Origin: Psychrobacter namhaensis
Lineage (GTDB): Bacteria; Pseudomonadota; Gammaproteobacteria; Pseudomonadales; Moraxellaceae
Assembly: GCF_016107545.1 (NCBI RefSeq)
Contig: NZ_JABASS010000004.1
Location: forward strand, 123,900-187,899
DNA length: 64,000 nt
Direction of reading: 5' to 3'
The first letter of the stretch is position 1; each line of letters starts with the position of its first letter. Shown here one piece after another: positions 18,066 to 27,764 of the stretch. The translations under genes were made by a program, and so were the position numbers. Under the pieces are notes generated by a model, which was not told the origin of the DNA, made no database searches, and was given only the letters and a program-made list of their open reading frames with translations.

Positions 18066-19325
18066 TTAGGCATTCATGTGCTTGACGATCGCTTTACCAA
18101 ATTCAGAGGTACTAAGCAAGATCGCATCTGGCATGAGACGCTCAAAATCGTAAGTGACTGTCTTATTAGCGATGGCGCCTTGGATACCGCTAATAATGAG
18201 ATCAGCAGCTTCCGTCCAACCCATATCACGTAACATCATCTCAGCAGACAAAATTAACGAGCCTGGATTTACTTTATTCTGACCTGCGTACTTAGGGGCA
18301 GTACCGTGTGTCGCTTCATAGACTGCGATGGCACCCCCTTTGTTAGCGCCTGGTGCGATACCAATACCGCCCACTTCAGCCGCTAGCGCATCAGAGATAT
18401 AATCACCGTTTAGGTTTAAGGTTGCTACTACTGAGTAATCCGCAGGACGCATCAAAATTTGCTGTAAGAAGGCATCAGCGATCACATCTTTGATGATAAT
18501 GTCATTACCTGTTTTTGGATTTTTCATCGTCATCCAAGGGCCGCCATCTAACAGCTCCGCTCCGAAACGCTCAGCGGCTATCTCATAGCCCCACTCCTTA
18601 AACGCGCCTTCGGTAAACTTCATGATATTGCCCTTATGCACTAAAGTCACACTTGGCAAATCATTATCGATAGCGTGCTGGATGGCTTTGCGTACTAGGC
18701 GCTGTGAGCCTTCTTTTGATACTGGCTTGATGCCGATACCGCAGTCATCATCGAAGCGGATTTTGGTCACACCCATCTCATCTTTTAAGAAGTTAATGAC
18801 TTTTTTGGCCTCTTCACTGCCCGCTTGCCACTCAATACCAGCGTAGATGTCTTCTGAGTTTTCGCGGAAAATTACCATATCTGTCAGCTCAGGATGCTGA
18901 ACGGGGCTTGGCACGCCTTCAAACCAGCGTACGGGACGCTGGCACACATATAAGTCCAGCTCTTGACGTACCGCAACGTTTAATGAACGAAAACCACCGC
19001 CGACTGGCGTGGTTAGCGGCCCTTTGATACTGATCACGTAGTCTTTTAAAATCTCTAGCGTCTCGCTGGGTAGGTAGTCACCCTCATAAATTTTAGCCGC
19101 TTTTTCACCTAGGTATGCTTCCATCCAAACGATTGACTTTTTACCGTGATAGGCTTTATCCACCGCCGCATCGACTACCTTTATCATGACAGGCGTAATA
19201 TCTACACCGATACCATCCCCTTCCACAAATGGGATGATGGGATGATTGGGCACATTTAACGATAAATCAGCGTTTACGGTAACTTTTTCGCCATCTCTTG
19301 GTACGATAACCTTATCATAGGACAT
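18066..19325 (-). CDS. icd: Isocitrate dehydrogenase (NADP+), dimeric type
   Basis: Dimeric TCA-cycle isocitrate dehydrogenase like E. coli Icd; 419 residues against 416 there. Landmarks are [14 protein letters not shown], the substrate segment [23 protein letters not shown] [19 protein letters not shown], the phosphorylatable-type loop [59 protein letters not shown] and [19 protein letters not shown]. The start at 19325 (MSYDKVI) is chosen because AAGGAGT lies seven bases upstream; the frame also opens at a GTG nine bases earlier. It converges with the monomeric isozyme gene, each with its own terminator, so the two can be expressed independently. Confidence 0.96.
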   Translation of the reverse strand: MSYDKVIVPRDGEKVTVNADLSLNVPNHPIIPFVEGDGIGVDITPVMIKVVDAAVDKAYHGKKSIVWMEAYLGEKAAKIYEGDYLPSETLEILKDYVISIKGPLTTPVGGGFRSLNVAVRQELDLYVCQRPVRWFEGVPSPVQHPELTDMVIFRENSEDIYAGIEWQAGSEEAKKVINFLKDEMGVTKIRFDDDCGIGIKPVSKEGSQRLVRKAIQHAIDNDLPSVTLVHKGNIMKFTEGAFKEWGYEIAAERFGAELLDGGPWMTMKNPKTGNDIIIKDVIADAFLQQILMRPADYSVVATLNLNGDYISDALAAEVGGIGIAPGANKGGAIAVYEATHGTAPKYAGQNKVNPGSLILSAEMMLRDMGWTEAADLIISGIQGAIANKTVTYDFERLMPDAILLSTSEFGKAIVKHMNA

Positions 19326-19874
19326 GGATAACACTCCTTGGTTGTATGTTAGGTATCACAAGCGCACTTAGTACTCTTTTATGCTAGAGATTCTTTTATG
19401 CTAAAGATTCTCTTATGATTATATGGCTCTAGTTGCTTGTTAACTGAGCACAGTTTTGATGAGCAAAGCACTTGCGGTATAGTATTGATTTGTCTTAAAA
19501 AGTAGCTTCATTTGAGAAGCGGTAAAATCAAAACAATATTGCCAACTGATATGAGTCTAGGCAAACATGAACGATCTTAAAGATGCTAAGCATGAAATAT
19601 TGTAATAAATAAAGGTCTGTTCGACAGTTTCCTTTATATATAGCACGTGTATAGAGCATGTTTTTGACTAGCAATCACCATAAAACCACTATTACAGCAT
19701 GGATTTAATAAGCTAAAGAATCCTACTCATGATGCCCCATTTATACGGGCACATGTGTAAAATATAGTAATTCAAACGTCTCATCTTCAAGCCTATTTTT
19801 AGCAAAAAATTTGTGTCAATCAAATAAAAACGCCCCTAATTCATCCATGATTTATATGTAGGAACCACCATTTT
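19326..19874. other. Divergent intergenic region before rluE
   Basis: About 550 bases between the leftward icd gene and rluE. It should carry both promoters. No coding region, hairpin or repeat worth naming was seen. Confidence 0.4.
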
Positions 19875-20501
19875 ATGTCGACCTCTAGCCTTATTTTATT
19901 TAACAAGCCGTATGGGGTGCAAAGTCAGTTTCGCGATGACAGCAATAATGACCACACCACCCTCTCTCAGTATTTTACGGACAAGTCGTTGCGAGTGGCT
20001 GGTAGGCTCGATGCCACATCCGAAGGGTTACTGATTTTGACAAGCGATGGACGGGTAAATAAAGCCATTACCCAGCCGCCCACTGCTGCCAACTTTACAA
20101 AGAACAAGCATAAACAAGGTAAAACTTACTTGGTACAAGTCGAAGGCGTGGCAACGACAGCACAGCTTAATGAGCTGGCCTCTGGCGTCACCTTAAAAGA
20201 CGGCAAGACGCTACCTGCGACTGCTACCGTAGTAGAAGAGGCAGACTTACCCATTGACTTATGGCAACGCGAGCCGCCTATTCGTGAGCGTAAAAACGTA
20301 CCCACATCATGGCTCATGCTCACGATTTATGAAGGTAAGAACCGTCAAGTCAGACGCATGACAGCTCATGTGGGATTGCCTTGTCTGCGTCTAATACGCT
20401 GGTCGGTGGCAGGTTTTGAGCTCGGTGATTTAGCAGTTGGTGAGTTTGTGCGTCTTCATTTAAACCATGAGCGCTGTCGGCAATTAGGCATTCTTGATTA
20501 A
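19875..20501 (+). CDS. rluE: 23S rRNA pseudouridine synthase, RluE-like
   Basis: Pseudouridine synthase of the RsuA/RluB/E/F family; 208 residues, matching RluE, which modifies U2457 of 23S rRNA in E. coli. The N-terminal ILFNKPYGVQSQF, the catalytic-aspartate motif GRLDATSEGLLILTSDG (Asp 46), KTYLVQVEG and the motif GKNRQVRRMTAHVGLPCLRLIR are all family-typical. There is no N-terminal S4 domain, which separates RluE from RsuA, RluB and RluF. The ATG at 19875 follows AGGAACC. It is a single gene. The exact target base is inferred from the nearest subfamily. Confidence 0.88.
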   Translation: MSTSSLILFNKPYGVQSQFRDDSNNDHTTLSQYFTDKSLRVAGRLDATSEGLLILTSDGRVNKAITQPPTAANFTKNKHKQGKTYLVQVEGVATTAQLNELASGVTLKDGKTLPATATVVEEADLPIDLWQREPPIRERKNVPTSWLMLTIYEGKNRQVRRMTAHVGLPCLRLIRWSVAGFELGDLAVGEFVRLHLNHERCRQLGILD

Positions 20502-20691
20502 CGCTATCTTACCTAGCTGCCCACTTTAGCGATGGATAGAGTGTTTTTAACATAATATAAATATATTACGACCTGTTAAACATAGCGTCTCGAATGGGTA
20601 AGGTTTATCTGTTAACATTCAGCACTTAATTGGTTATGTATAATAAGCCTCACTCACTTAACATTTGGTCTTTTTATAATAGGGATATGTC

Positions 20692-21498
20692 ATGATTGCT
20701 TCTCACCGTTTTGCTTTGTTGGCCACCAGTATTTCTACGGCGCTACTATTGAGTGCCTGTCAGCCAGCAACAGAGGACAATCAGCCTACTCCGATAGAGG
20801 AAGTAACGCCGCCAGTGACTGACACCTCCCATGCTCACCACGAAAACATGGCTGATGGGGGAGTGACAGAAAACGGCAGTGGCGCAGACGATACTCATAT
20901 GACCGACATGCTGAGAGACTATACAAGGTCGATGACCAGAATGCATGAGGAGATGATGATCGGTATGGGTTATAACGACCCTGACACCGCTTTTGCAAAA
21001 GGCATGCTCGGACACCATCGCGGTGCGGTAGATATGGCAGAAATTCAGCTGAAATACGGTACGGATGCAGCCATGCTAAAGCTTGCTCAGGATATTGTTG
21101 ATGCACAGCAAGTTGAAATCGATACTTTAAATAAATGGCTCGCAAGCCACCCTGATGCTGTCAAACCTAAGCCCAATACTGAAGCGATGCAGCAAGCTTA
21201 TGCGCAAAGCATGGAGACGTTACATGGTGATATGGTCTTGGGGGTCGCTGATCCTGTACCCGACATGGCGTTTGCGCGCGGTATGCTACCCCATCATATT
21301 GGCGCCGTAGAAATGGCGAAAATACAGCTCAAATATGGGACTGATGAGGAGATGCGTCAATTGGCACAAAATATCATCGATACGCAGCAGGCTGAGATTG
21401 AGTTGATGCAGCATTGGATTGCAGCGCTTGAGACGGATAAAGATACAGCAGCTGCCAAAGTCAAAAGCGAAGAGGACAATCAGCAGCCTGTTTCTTAG
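20692..21498 (+). CDS. Lipoprotein with two DUF305 domains
   Basis: 268-residue exported lipoprotein: signal peptide with lipobox LSAC (cysteine about 23), an acidic/His-containing linker, then two tandem DUF305 (ferritin-like four-helix) units. Each unit carries a GML-HH-GAV-MA-IQLKYGTD core (GMLGHHRGAVDMAEIQLKYG, then GMLPHHIGAVEMAKIQLKYG) and ends in a Q-xE-I helix. The paired histidines and methionines suggest metal binding; DUF305 proteins are often linked to copper handling, but no copper gene is adjacent here. The start ATG has AGGGATATGTC upstream. It is a single gene with its own terminator. Confidence 0.9.
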   Translation: MIASHRFALLATSISTALLLSACQPATEDNQPTPIEEVTPPVTDTSHAHHENMADGGVTENGSGADDTHMTDMLRDYTRSMTRMHEEMMIGMGYNDPDTAFAKGMLGHHRGAVDMAEIQLKYGTDAAMLKLAQDIVDAQQVEIDTLNKWLASHPDAVKPKPNTEAMQQAYAQSMETLHGDMVLGVADPVPDMAFARGMLPHHIGAVEMAKIQLKYGTDEEMRQLAQNIIDTQQAEIELMQHWIAALETDKDTAAAKVKSEEDNQQPVS

Positions 21499-21560
21499 AC
21501 GCTATAATGCCATTTAGACAATACGAAACGTCTAAAAAGTCTCAGTCTTGTTCACTCACT

Positions 21561-21595
21561 CCCCTACTAAATACAGTCTTTAGTAGGGGTTTTTG
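21561..21595 (+). terminator. Terminator after the DUF305 lipoprotein gene
   Basis: Perfect 11-base-pair stem CCCCTACTAAA / TTTAGTAGGGG, 7-base loop, then TTTTTGTTTTT. Confidence 0.92.
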
Positions 21596-21650
21596 TTTTT
21601 ACGGGTTGTTATAAACGGTGGCTGAAACCACTACGTCTACATTCATGTAT

Positions 21651-23711
21651 TTAAACCTGATAACGCTCTATAGCATTCAGCCAAGACTGCCAGCTTGCTT
21701 GTACTTGGTCGGCATCGCCTTCTGAGCTTGCCACACTTTTTGATAAATGCAGACTTACTTTATGAGGAAATACTGTCTCAGTATTAGCGTCACTACCGGC
21801 AACATTGTGGTCTTGGGCGTCAATAGCAACTTTCGGCCGCACACTGACACACATCAATTCGTCACGGCGGAAGAAATAACAGTCAACGTCGCGCTCTGCG
21901 TTACTAAGTGATGCCAGTTGCTTATTGTCCGCTTTGATACCGTCAATGGCAATAATGACATCATGCGCTGAAAGTCCAGCTTTGGCAGCCACGCTATCAC
22001 GTTGCACGCGATTGATCTTAAGTCCAGCAGGTGTTTCGGTACAGCGTAACCCCCAAGGCACATGCTTATCAGCCGTCTCTTTGGTATTGGTCCGCATTTT
22101 AACACCGTTTGCTGCAAGCAATGCTTCAATAGGTAGCTCTTCGACGCCATTGACGTAACGACTCTCAAAGTCCTCCCAATCCGCTAACGGCATAAACTGC
22201 CCAATCACCACCCCCATATCTGCACTACTGATCCCGATGCGCTTATTGTCATTTTGTTTGGCTTGAGCATAAAAAGCTTTGACCACATCAAACAGACGAT
22301 AGCGACCAGCGCTCTTTTGTAGCAGTGTCAAATCCAAACATAACGCGACCAGCGCCCCTTTATTATAATAGCTGATCCCCGCATTGCCTGTATTTTCATC
22401 ATTGCGATACAGCTTGATCCACGCATCAAAGCTCGACTCGGCGACACTTTGGTGCATGCGGCCTGAGGTTTGATAGTAGCGATTGATTTGTTCAGCGAGT
22501 AGCTTGAGATAACTTGCCTCATCAATCACGCCGGACGCTTGCAACATAAAGTCATCGATATAAGAGGTAAAACCTTCAAACACCCATAATAGTGGCGTAA
22601 AAGCCTCGCGTCGCAAATCAACCGTCAGCATGACATCAGGACGGACGGTTTTGACCCACCATGAATGAAAGTACTCATGGCTACATAAGCCCAAAAATCG
22701 CTGATAATCGGCGCTTGGTACTTGTGGCTCCTCATGGGTTGGTAAGTCGCGGCGCGGCGTAATCAGACTGGTCGAATTGATGTGTTCCAGACCGCCATAG
22801 TCCTGACCACTGGCAAACGTCATAAACGTATAATCAGCAAATGGCGCATCGCCCAACCAGTCTATATAAGTTTGGCAAATCTGAGTCACATCTTGCTGCA
22901 ACCTACCCATATTGGCATTATGCTTACCTGAGAGGTAAAAGCTATGGGGTAGCGTCTGATGCTTATCATCATGAACGATAAAATCAAACCTGTCTTGTTC
23001 GGCAATCTCAAACGGATAATCAATCAGCTCGTGATAACTGTCTGCCTCTAGCCCGTAACTGGTTTGAGTATCATCGGGTAGAAGATCTTTGTGTTGAACA
23101 TCACAAAGTGGCCCACCTGGAGGTAGCTGGGTAGCGTTTAGACCACATGCCAATAGCACCCGATGCTCATCTTTGTCTGCCAAAAATGCATCTGGAACGA
23201 TTAAGCTTACCTTTATCGGCGAGCGCTCTTGATCGTTCACTGCCAACGCCAAGGAGGTAAAGTTACCGTAGAGGCGCTGCTGATCGATATAAGCGGTACG
23301 CACGGATAAATCATAGCAGTAGACTTCATACGTCACCGTTACCGTCTGCCCTGCCTGAGCTTGTGATAGCTGCCATGTGTTTTTATCTGTTTTCTGCGCG
23401 CGATAAGTCTCAGGCTGTTTATCATCATTTGTTATCTGGTAATGCACAGCCGTAATGTTTCTCGCGAACTCACGCATCAAATAACTGCCCGGTATCCACG
23501 CTGGCAACCACAGCTGAGGAGCATCCGTTGTAGCCGTAAAGGTGAGCGTTACATCAACCAAGTGCTCAAAAAACCGCTCGAAATCGAATCGATAATGGAT
23601 ATCAGCCCTTATACTGGCACTTTTATTGATATCACTGGTATTGATGTCACTGGTATTGATGTCACTGGTGCTTATTGGCTGCTTATTTGACGTATTGGCA
23701 AGTGAAGTCAT
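21651..23711 (-). CDS. M61-family metallopeptidase with PDZ domain
   Basis: Zinc aminopeptidase of the M61 (glycyl aminopeptidase) family, about 686 residues. The N-terminal beta domain contains LWLPAWIPGSYLMREFARNI, a family signature. The catalytic zinc motif is HEYFH in LCSHEYFHSWWVKTVRP, preceded by YGGLEHINST. A PDZ-like domain near the C-terminus has RDSVAAKAGLSAHDVIIAIDG. There is no clear signal peptide. Start choice is uncertain: in-frame starts lie at 23786 (GTG), 23738, 23723 and 23711; I use 23711 because AAGGA lies 11 bases upstream. Soon after the start are three tandem 15-base repeats encoding SDINT. Single leftward gene. Confidence 0.88.
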   Translation of the reverse strand: MTSLANTSNKQPISTSDINTSDINTSDINKSASIRADIHYRFDFERFFEHLVDVTLTFTATTDAPQLWLPAWIPGSYLMREFARNITAVHYQITNDDKQPETYRAQKTDKNTWQLSQAQAGQTVTVTYEVYCYDLSVRTAYIDQQRLYGNFTSLALAVNDQERSPIKVSLIVPDAFLADKDEHRVLLACGLNATQLPPGGPLCDVQHKDLLPDDTQTSYGLEADSYHELIDYPFEIAEQDRFDFIVHDDKHQTLPHSFYLSGKHNANMGRLQQDVTQICQTYIDWLGDAPFADYTFMTFASGQDYGGLEHINSTSLITPRRDLPTHEEPQVPSADYQRFLGLCSHEYFHSWWVKTVRPDVMLTVDLRREAFTPLLWVFEGFTSYIDDFMLQASGVIDEASYLKLLAEQINRYYQTSGRMHQSVAESSFDAWIKLYRNDENTGNAGISYYNKGALVALCLDLTLLQKSAGRYRLFDVVKAFYAQAKQNDNKRIGISSADMGVVIGQFMPLADWEDFESRYVNGVEELPIEALLAANGVKMRTNTKETADKHVPWGLRCTETPAGLKINRVQRDSVAAKAGLSAHDVIIAIDGIKADNKQLASLSNAERDVDCYFFRRDELMCVSVRPKVAIDAQDHNVAGSDANTETVFPHKVSLHLSKSVASSEGDADQVQASWQSWLNAIERYQV
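23625..23669 (-). repeat. Three tandem 15-base repeats in the M61 peptidase gene
   Basis: Units at 23625-23639, 23640-23654 and 23655-23669 are identical except for one base in the first. They keep frame and encode consecutive SDINT units near the N-terminus, before the conserved domain. Near-identity suggests recent or ongoing copy-number change. Confidence 0.9.
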
Positions 23712-24055
23712 TGTATGGTTCATCCTTATTTTTATCATTATGGTAGAAGTCCTAGCCCCAAAACGCAACTGGCAAACCACAAACACGCATGAAGCCGCTA
23801 TAAACCACTACCAAATCAACAAAAACAGCGTTTATTTTTATAAAAATACTATTTATTAAGATTAAATGGCATTTTTTATGGTTTTTACCTTGAAACTTAT
23901 ATGGGCCATCTCAATTAAAGATGCTAACTGCTAAAGTTACTTTAATAAACTGATGATAATTGACTAATGACGTGGCTATTTGGCTTGCCGATTGGATTTT
24001 TTAGGTTTATTGCAACCGTATTTAATTTTTTACACAGATATATTTAGGATAACTT

Positions 24056-24541
24056 ATGACTACTATCGCAAAAGACACCGCCGTCAAATTCAATTACACT
24101 CTAAAAGACGACGAAGGCAACATCCTTGACCAATCTCCAGAAGGTCAACCACTGGCTTACTTGCATGGCCATAGCAACATCATTCCTGGTCTTGAGCAAC
24201 AACTAGAAGGTAAATCTGCTGGCGAAAAAGTAAATGCCGTTGTTGAGCCTGCTGATGGCTACGGCGAGTATCAAGAGCAAGCGGTACAGCATGTACCACG
24301 CGAAAACTTCCAAGGCGTTGATGATATCCAGCCTGGCATGCAGTTTCAATCAGAAGCCGGTGGCCAAGTCATGCTTGTTACCGTAACTGATGTAAATGAC
24401 AAAGAAGTTACTGTTGATGCCAACCATCCATTGGCTGGTAAGCGTTTAACGTTCGATGTTGAAATCCAAGAAGTACGTGCGGCAACTGAAGACGAACTAA
24501 ACCACGGCCATGTACATGGCGCTGGTGGCGTTGAGCACTAA
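24056..24541 (+). CDS. slyD: FKBP-type peptidyl-prolyl isomerase, SlyD-like
   Basis: Cytoplasmic prolyl isomerase/chaperone of the SlyD type; 161 residues. The split FKBP domain (LKDDEGNILDQSPEGQPLAYLHGH, then LEGKSAGEKVNAVVEPADGYGEY) encloses an insert-in-flap segment at about residues 72-125 (VPRENFQGVDDIQPGMQFQ, VTVDANHPLAGKRLTFDVEI). The HPLAGKRLTF sequence is highly typical. The C-terminus is short (HGHVHGAGGVEH), with only a few histidines, compared with the long metal-binding tail of E. coli SlyD. The ATG has AGGATAACTT upstream. It is a single gene followed by two hairpins, the second a terminator. Confidence 0.94.
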   Translation: MTTIAKDTAVKFNYTLKDDEGNILDQSPEGQPLAYLHGHSNIIPGLEQQLEGKSAGEKVNAVVEPADGYGEYQEQAVQHVPRENFQGVDDIQPGMQFQSEAGGQVMLVTVTDVNDKEVTVDANHPLAGKRLTFDVEIQEVRAATEDELNHGHVHGAGGVEH

Positions 24542-24570
24542 TCTCTTCTAGAGAGAGTGAAAAAGCGTTA

Positions 24571-24599
24571 GGCTATAAGCGGTTATTGAGCTTATAGCC
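24571..24599 (+). other. Hairpin directly after slyD
   Basis: Perfect 10-base-pair stem GGCTATAAGC / GCTTATAGCC with a 9-base loop and no T run. It precedes the slyD terminator and may protect the 3' end of the message. Confidence 0.6.
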
Positions 24600-24606
24600 T
24601 ACTCTA

Positions 24607-24641
24607 AAAGGTCAGCGGCTGTGCCTGCTGACCTTTTTTTT
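24607..24641 (+). terminator. Terminator after slyD
   Basis: Perfect 10-base-pair stem AAAGGTCAGC / GCTGACCTTT, 10-base loop, followed by a run of T. Confidence 0.92.
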
Positions 24642-24746
24642 GGGCTGGTGATTTATCGCTTTAATGCCAGTTAACGGAGCGTGTCATAAGTAACGCCTCT
24701 TTATGAACCACCCTGCCGCGATAAATGACTATTCTACAGACATAAC

Positions 24747-24779
24747 AAAGCCGTATAACGACAAGCGTTATACGGCTTT
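24747..24779. terminator. Strong hairpin, terminator-like, in the slyD-prc gap
   Basis: Perfect 14-base-pair stem (24747-24760 / 24766-24779, core CCGTATAACG) with a 5-base loop. Its ends are AAA and TTT with TTATTA following rightward, so it may stop transcription, but slyD already has a terminator 110 bases earlier. Confidence 0.6.
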
Positions 24780-24998
24780 TATTACTAACCATCCATGTTA
24801 ATGTTACGTGATACCTAATCCCGGGGTATCTCATAACTGACAGGCTTCCAGCCTTATCATCCCTAATCAGCAAACCACCTATCCCAGATGCGACCTTTAA
24901 GATACCAATCCCTAGTATCAATGAACCGTTTCGTTCAATCGTGCCGTACAGTTATAATCGCAGATTGACCTAGGGTTAGTAAGAGGTCTAAACGTCAA

Positions 24999-25024
24999 TC
25001 CATGTAAGCATATGCTTACATGGA
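24999..25024. repeat. Perfect 26-base palindrome downstream of prc
   Basis: Bases 24999-25024 equal their own reverse complement (half-site TCCATGTAAGCAT). It lies 40 bases after the prc stop. Without a T run it is not a classic terminator; it may form a hairpin or bind a dimeric protein. Confidence 0.8.
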
Positions 25025-25063
25025 CCTTAAATACAGATTCTAGGACATATAGCATTCATTTTT

Positions 25064-27277
25064 CTATAGCTTTTCTTCAGGACTAAGCAGCGCTTTGGGT
25101 TCAGCGCTAAGCATGAGATAAGCCGCTTCATTGATGAAGACTTCGTCCTCCGGCAACTCTGGGCGCTCAGCGGCTTTCATACGACTGCGCTCTTCAAATT
25201 TTGCATCCATCGCTGCTTGATAAACATTCCAATTCGAATACGGGCGTTCACCAGTAGCGATCAGACGCTTGTTTTCAGCTTCCAACGAACGCTTTTCAAT
25301 CAGCTGCATCTTGGCTCGGCGGCTATTGATATCGAGTTTGATAGGCTTTTTCTCATCTTCCATATCGCGGATATCATTTAGCGTCGACAAATAAACAAAC
25401 TGGGGATTTTGCTCTTGGCGAATTTTAGACTGTTGATTGAGCGTTGCTAGCGTATCAGCCGTGAACTTGCCTTCAGGCTTATAAGGTGCGGTTTTAATAG
25501 TATCCCAAGGCAGCGCTTTTTTCTGCGCCCGCTCCCCAAAGGTTGCGTCATCATAGATATTGACCAATTCAATATCTGGCACCACGCCCTTATTCTGCGT
25601 ACTACCACCCGTGACACGGTAGAATTTACGTTGCGTCAACGTAGCAGAACCAAGCGCCAAATTATCCAGCTGGATTTGGGCGGAGCCTTTACCAGTGGTG
25701 GTACTCCCAACCACCAATCCACGACCATAGTCTTGAATAGCGGCGGCAAATATCTCACTAGCTGAGGCTGAGGCTAAGTTAGTGATGACGACCATCTTGC
25801 CATCATAAAGTTGCTCGCCGCCGTCATTGTCACGGTAGACTTGGACATTACCGCGATTGTCACGAATCTGCACCATCGGTCCACTCTTAATAAAGAAGCC
25901 CAGCATTTTGGCAACCTCATCTAGCGAGCCACCTGGATTATTACGTAGATCGACCACCAAGCCATCGATATTTTCCTTATTCAACTCCTTCAACGCGTTT
26001 TCGGTATCGATACTGACGCTACGATACTCTTCGCCATTTCGGCGGGCGCGATAGTTCAAATAAAAACTTGGTATCTCAAGAACACCAATGCGTTTTGGTG
26101 TTTTATCAATGTTAGGACGCTGTACCTCTATGACGCGCTGAGAAACCCCAGATTCCTCTTGTTCAATAATATCACGAACCACCGTCACGTTACGGGCACT
26201 GGCGTCTGGTGTATTGGGCTGACGCACTTTGATGGTCACAGATGTCCCGCGTTTACCGCGAATCATACTGACGATCTCACGCGTTGACCAACCCACTACA
26301 TCAGTCATGGTCTCGCCGTCTTTTGCGATACCGATAATCAAATCATTGGGCTTAATCTGACCAGATTTAGCAGCTGGTCCACCATCTACTAGCGTGACGA
26401 TACGAGTGTAATCTGGGTTTTTACGGTCAGGACGAATAGAAACCCCAATCCCTTCTAACTGTAGACTAGATTGGATCTGCAATTCATTTGCCTGAATCGG
26501 CGCATAATAATTACTGTGTGGATCGTACGTTAGCATCGCGGTATTTAAGATAGTCTCCATGATTTCATCATCTTTGAGACGTTCGAACTGCGCTTGCTGC
26601 CGCGATAGACGGTTTTGTAAAATCTCACTTGGCGTACGTTGATCGTTGCGTACCAAATCCTGCCCACGCGTGATATCTGGATTGCTTAAAAACACTTTTT
26701 CTTTGGCTTTTTCGTCTTCTTGACCCAGCGTAATACTCATCAATTGAAATTTTAACTGACGTGTCCAATAGTCACGCTGCTCTTTTTTGGTCTTAAAATG
26801 ATTAAGTTTTTCACGGTCGAGTATGATTGTCTCGTTGCCAGTCAAATCAAGATCTGTTTTTAGCATCTTGCTTGCCATTGTAAAATACTCATTTGAGCGT
26901 TTACGGTAGCGCTCATAGACTTCTACGCCTGCAGATAAATCGCCACGTTTGAGCCGAGCGCCAAAATCATCGGCATATTTTTTCTTAAACTCATCGACAT
27001 CTGACTGCAAAAACAAGGTATGGTTTGGATCAAGACTATCAATATACATAGACAAGATCTCACTACCAGTTTTGCTGTCTAACGGCTGATTGAGGTAATG
27101 ACTGCGATCTAATAAGGCAGCTACTTGACGGGTGGTGACTTTTTGTTCGGGTGTCTGTACGAACCCTTCCGTATTGGTTTCTGCTACGGCGGTGCCATAG
27201 CTTTGGGTAAGAATAATACCGGCGATGCCCACTGACGCTGCACTGAGTAACCACTGGGCTGGTTGTTTTTTCATCAT
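25064..27277 (-). CDS. prc: Carboxy-terminal (tail-specific) protease
   Basis: Periplasmic serine protease of the S41 family (Prc/Tsp), 737 residues against about 680 for E. coli Prc. An N-terminal signal segment is followed by a long helical region with DRSHYLNQPLD and SLDPNHTLFLQSDVDEF, a PDZ domain at about residues 235-330 (LQLEGIGVSIR, VDGGPAAKSGQIKPNDLIIGI) and the protease core. The catalytic serine is in NLASASASEIFAAAIQDYGR and the lysine in TTTGKGSAQIQL. A DUF3340-type C-terminal region follows, as in Prc. The start is MMKK with AGG upstream. It degrades or trims periplasmic proteins, including murein hydrolases, in relatives. Single leftward gene. Confidence 0.95.
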   Translation of the reverse strand: MMKKQPAQWLLSAASVGIAGIILTQSYGTAVAETNTEGFVQTPEQKVTTRQVAALLDRSHYLNQPLDSKTGSEILSMYIDSLDPNHTLFLQSDVDEFKKKYADDFGARLKRGDLSAGVEVYERYRKRSNEYFTMASKMLKTDLDLTGNETIILDREKLNHFKTKKEQRDYWTRQLKFQLMSITLGQEDEKAKEKVFLSNPDITRGQDLVRNDQRTPSEILQNRLSRQQAQFERLKDDEIMETILNTAMLTYDPHSNYYAPIQANELQIQSSLQLEGIGVSIRPDRKNPDYTRIVTLVDGGPAAKSGQIKPNDLIIGIAKDGETMTDVVGWSTREIVSMIRGKRGTSVTIKVRQPNTPDASARNVTVVRDIIEQEESGVSQRVIEVQRPNIDKTPKRIGVLEIPSFYLNYRARRNGEEYRSVSIDTENALKELNKENIDGLVVDLRNNPGGSLDEVAKMLGFFIKSGPMVQIRDNRGNVQVYRDNDGGEQLYDGKMVVITNLASASASEIFAAAIQDYGRGLVVGSTTTGKGSAQIQLDNLALGSATLTQRKFYRVTGGSTQNKGVVPDIELVNIYDDATFGERAQKKALPWDTIKTAPYKPEGKFTADTLATLNQQSKIRQEQNPQFVYLSTLNDIRDMEDEKKPIKLDINSRRAKMQLIEKRSLEAENKRLIATGERPYSNWNVYQAAMDAKFEERSRMKAAERPELPEDEVFINEAAYLMLSAEPKALLSPEEKL

Positions 27278-27764
27278 ATGTACCTAGTTATTTGAAGTTA
27301 ATAATATTATGTGTTTTTGCTAAATGCTAAATGACCGAATCTATGGCGACTTATTAACACTATTTTTTATATACTTTGAGTGTTTTCTTATTTGCCATTA
27401 TCTATCAAACATTTATTCAATTGTATTCTTTAAATTTTAGTCATAAGTGGCAATATTTTGTTAAAAATCAGTCAATAATATCATGGGTATAAACACTGAA
27501 CTGTCTCAAACTGTATAAGCAATATTACACGCTACGCTGGCACATACCAAACATTCTGTCATATTTATTATGTCTACCTAGGTCGCTATCTTACTCACAG
27601 TAACAGTCATATTTTAGCCCACGACGTCGTCAGATTATGCGCCATTCATAATAGCTGTCATAATAAGGCACTCTTGATATGAGGCTAGAGAGATATCCTG
27701 CCGGCACTCTTATCAAGCAAACCTAACTTATAACACAATACAGCCAATACGTGAGGAGTACGCT
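27278..27764. other. Divergent AT-rich intergenic region, prc/nagZ
   Basis: About 490 AT-rich bases with both promoters presumably inside; the nagZ ribosome-binding site GAGGAG lies just before 27765. No repeat or coding region was recognised. Confidence 0.4.

Noticed and set aside
24661..24921. Open frame of 86 codons in the slyD-prc gap
   Set aside because: It runs straight through a perfect 14-base-pair hairpin and has no ribosome-binding site or domain.
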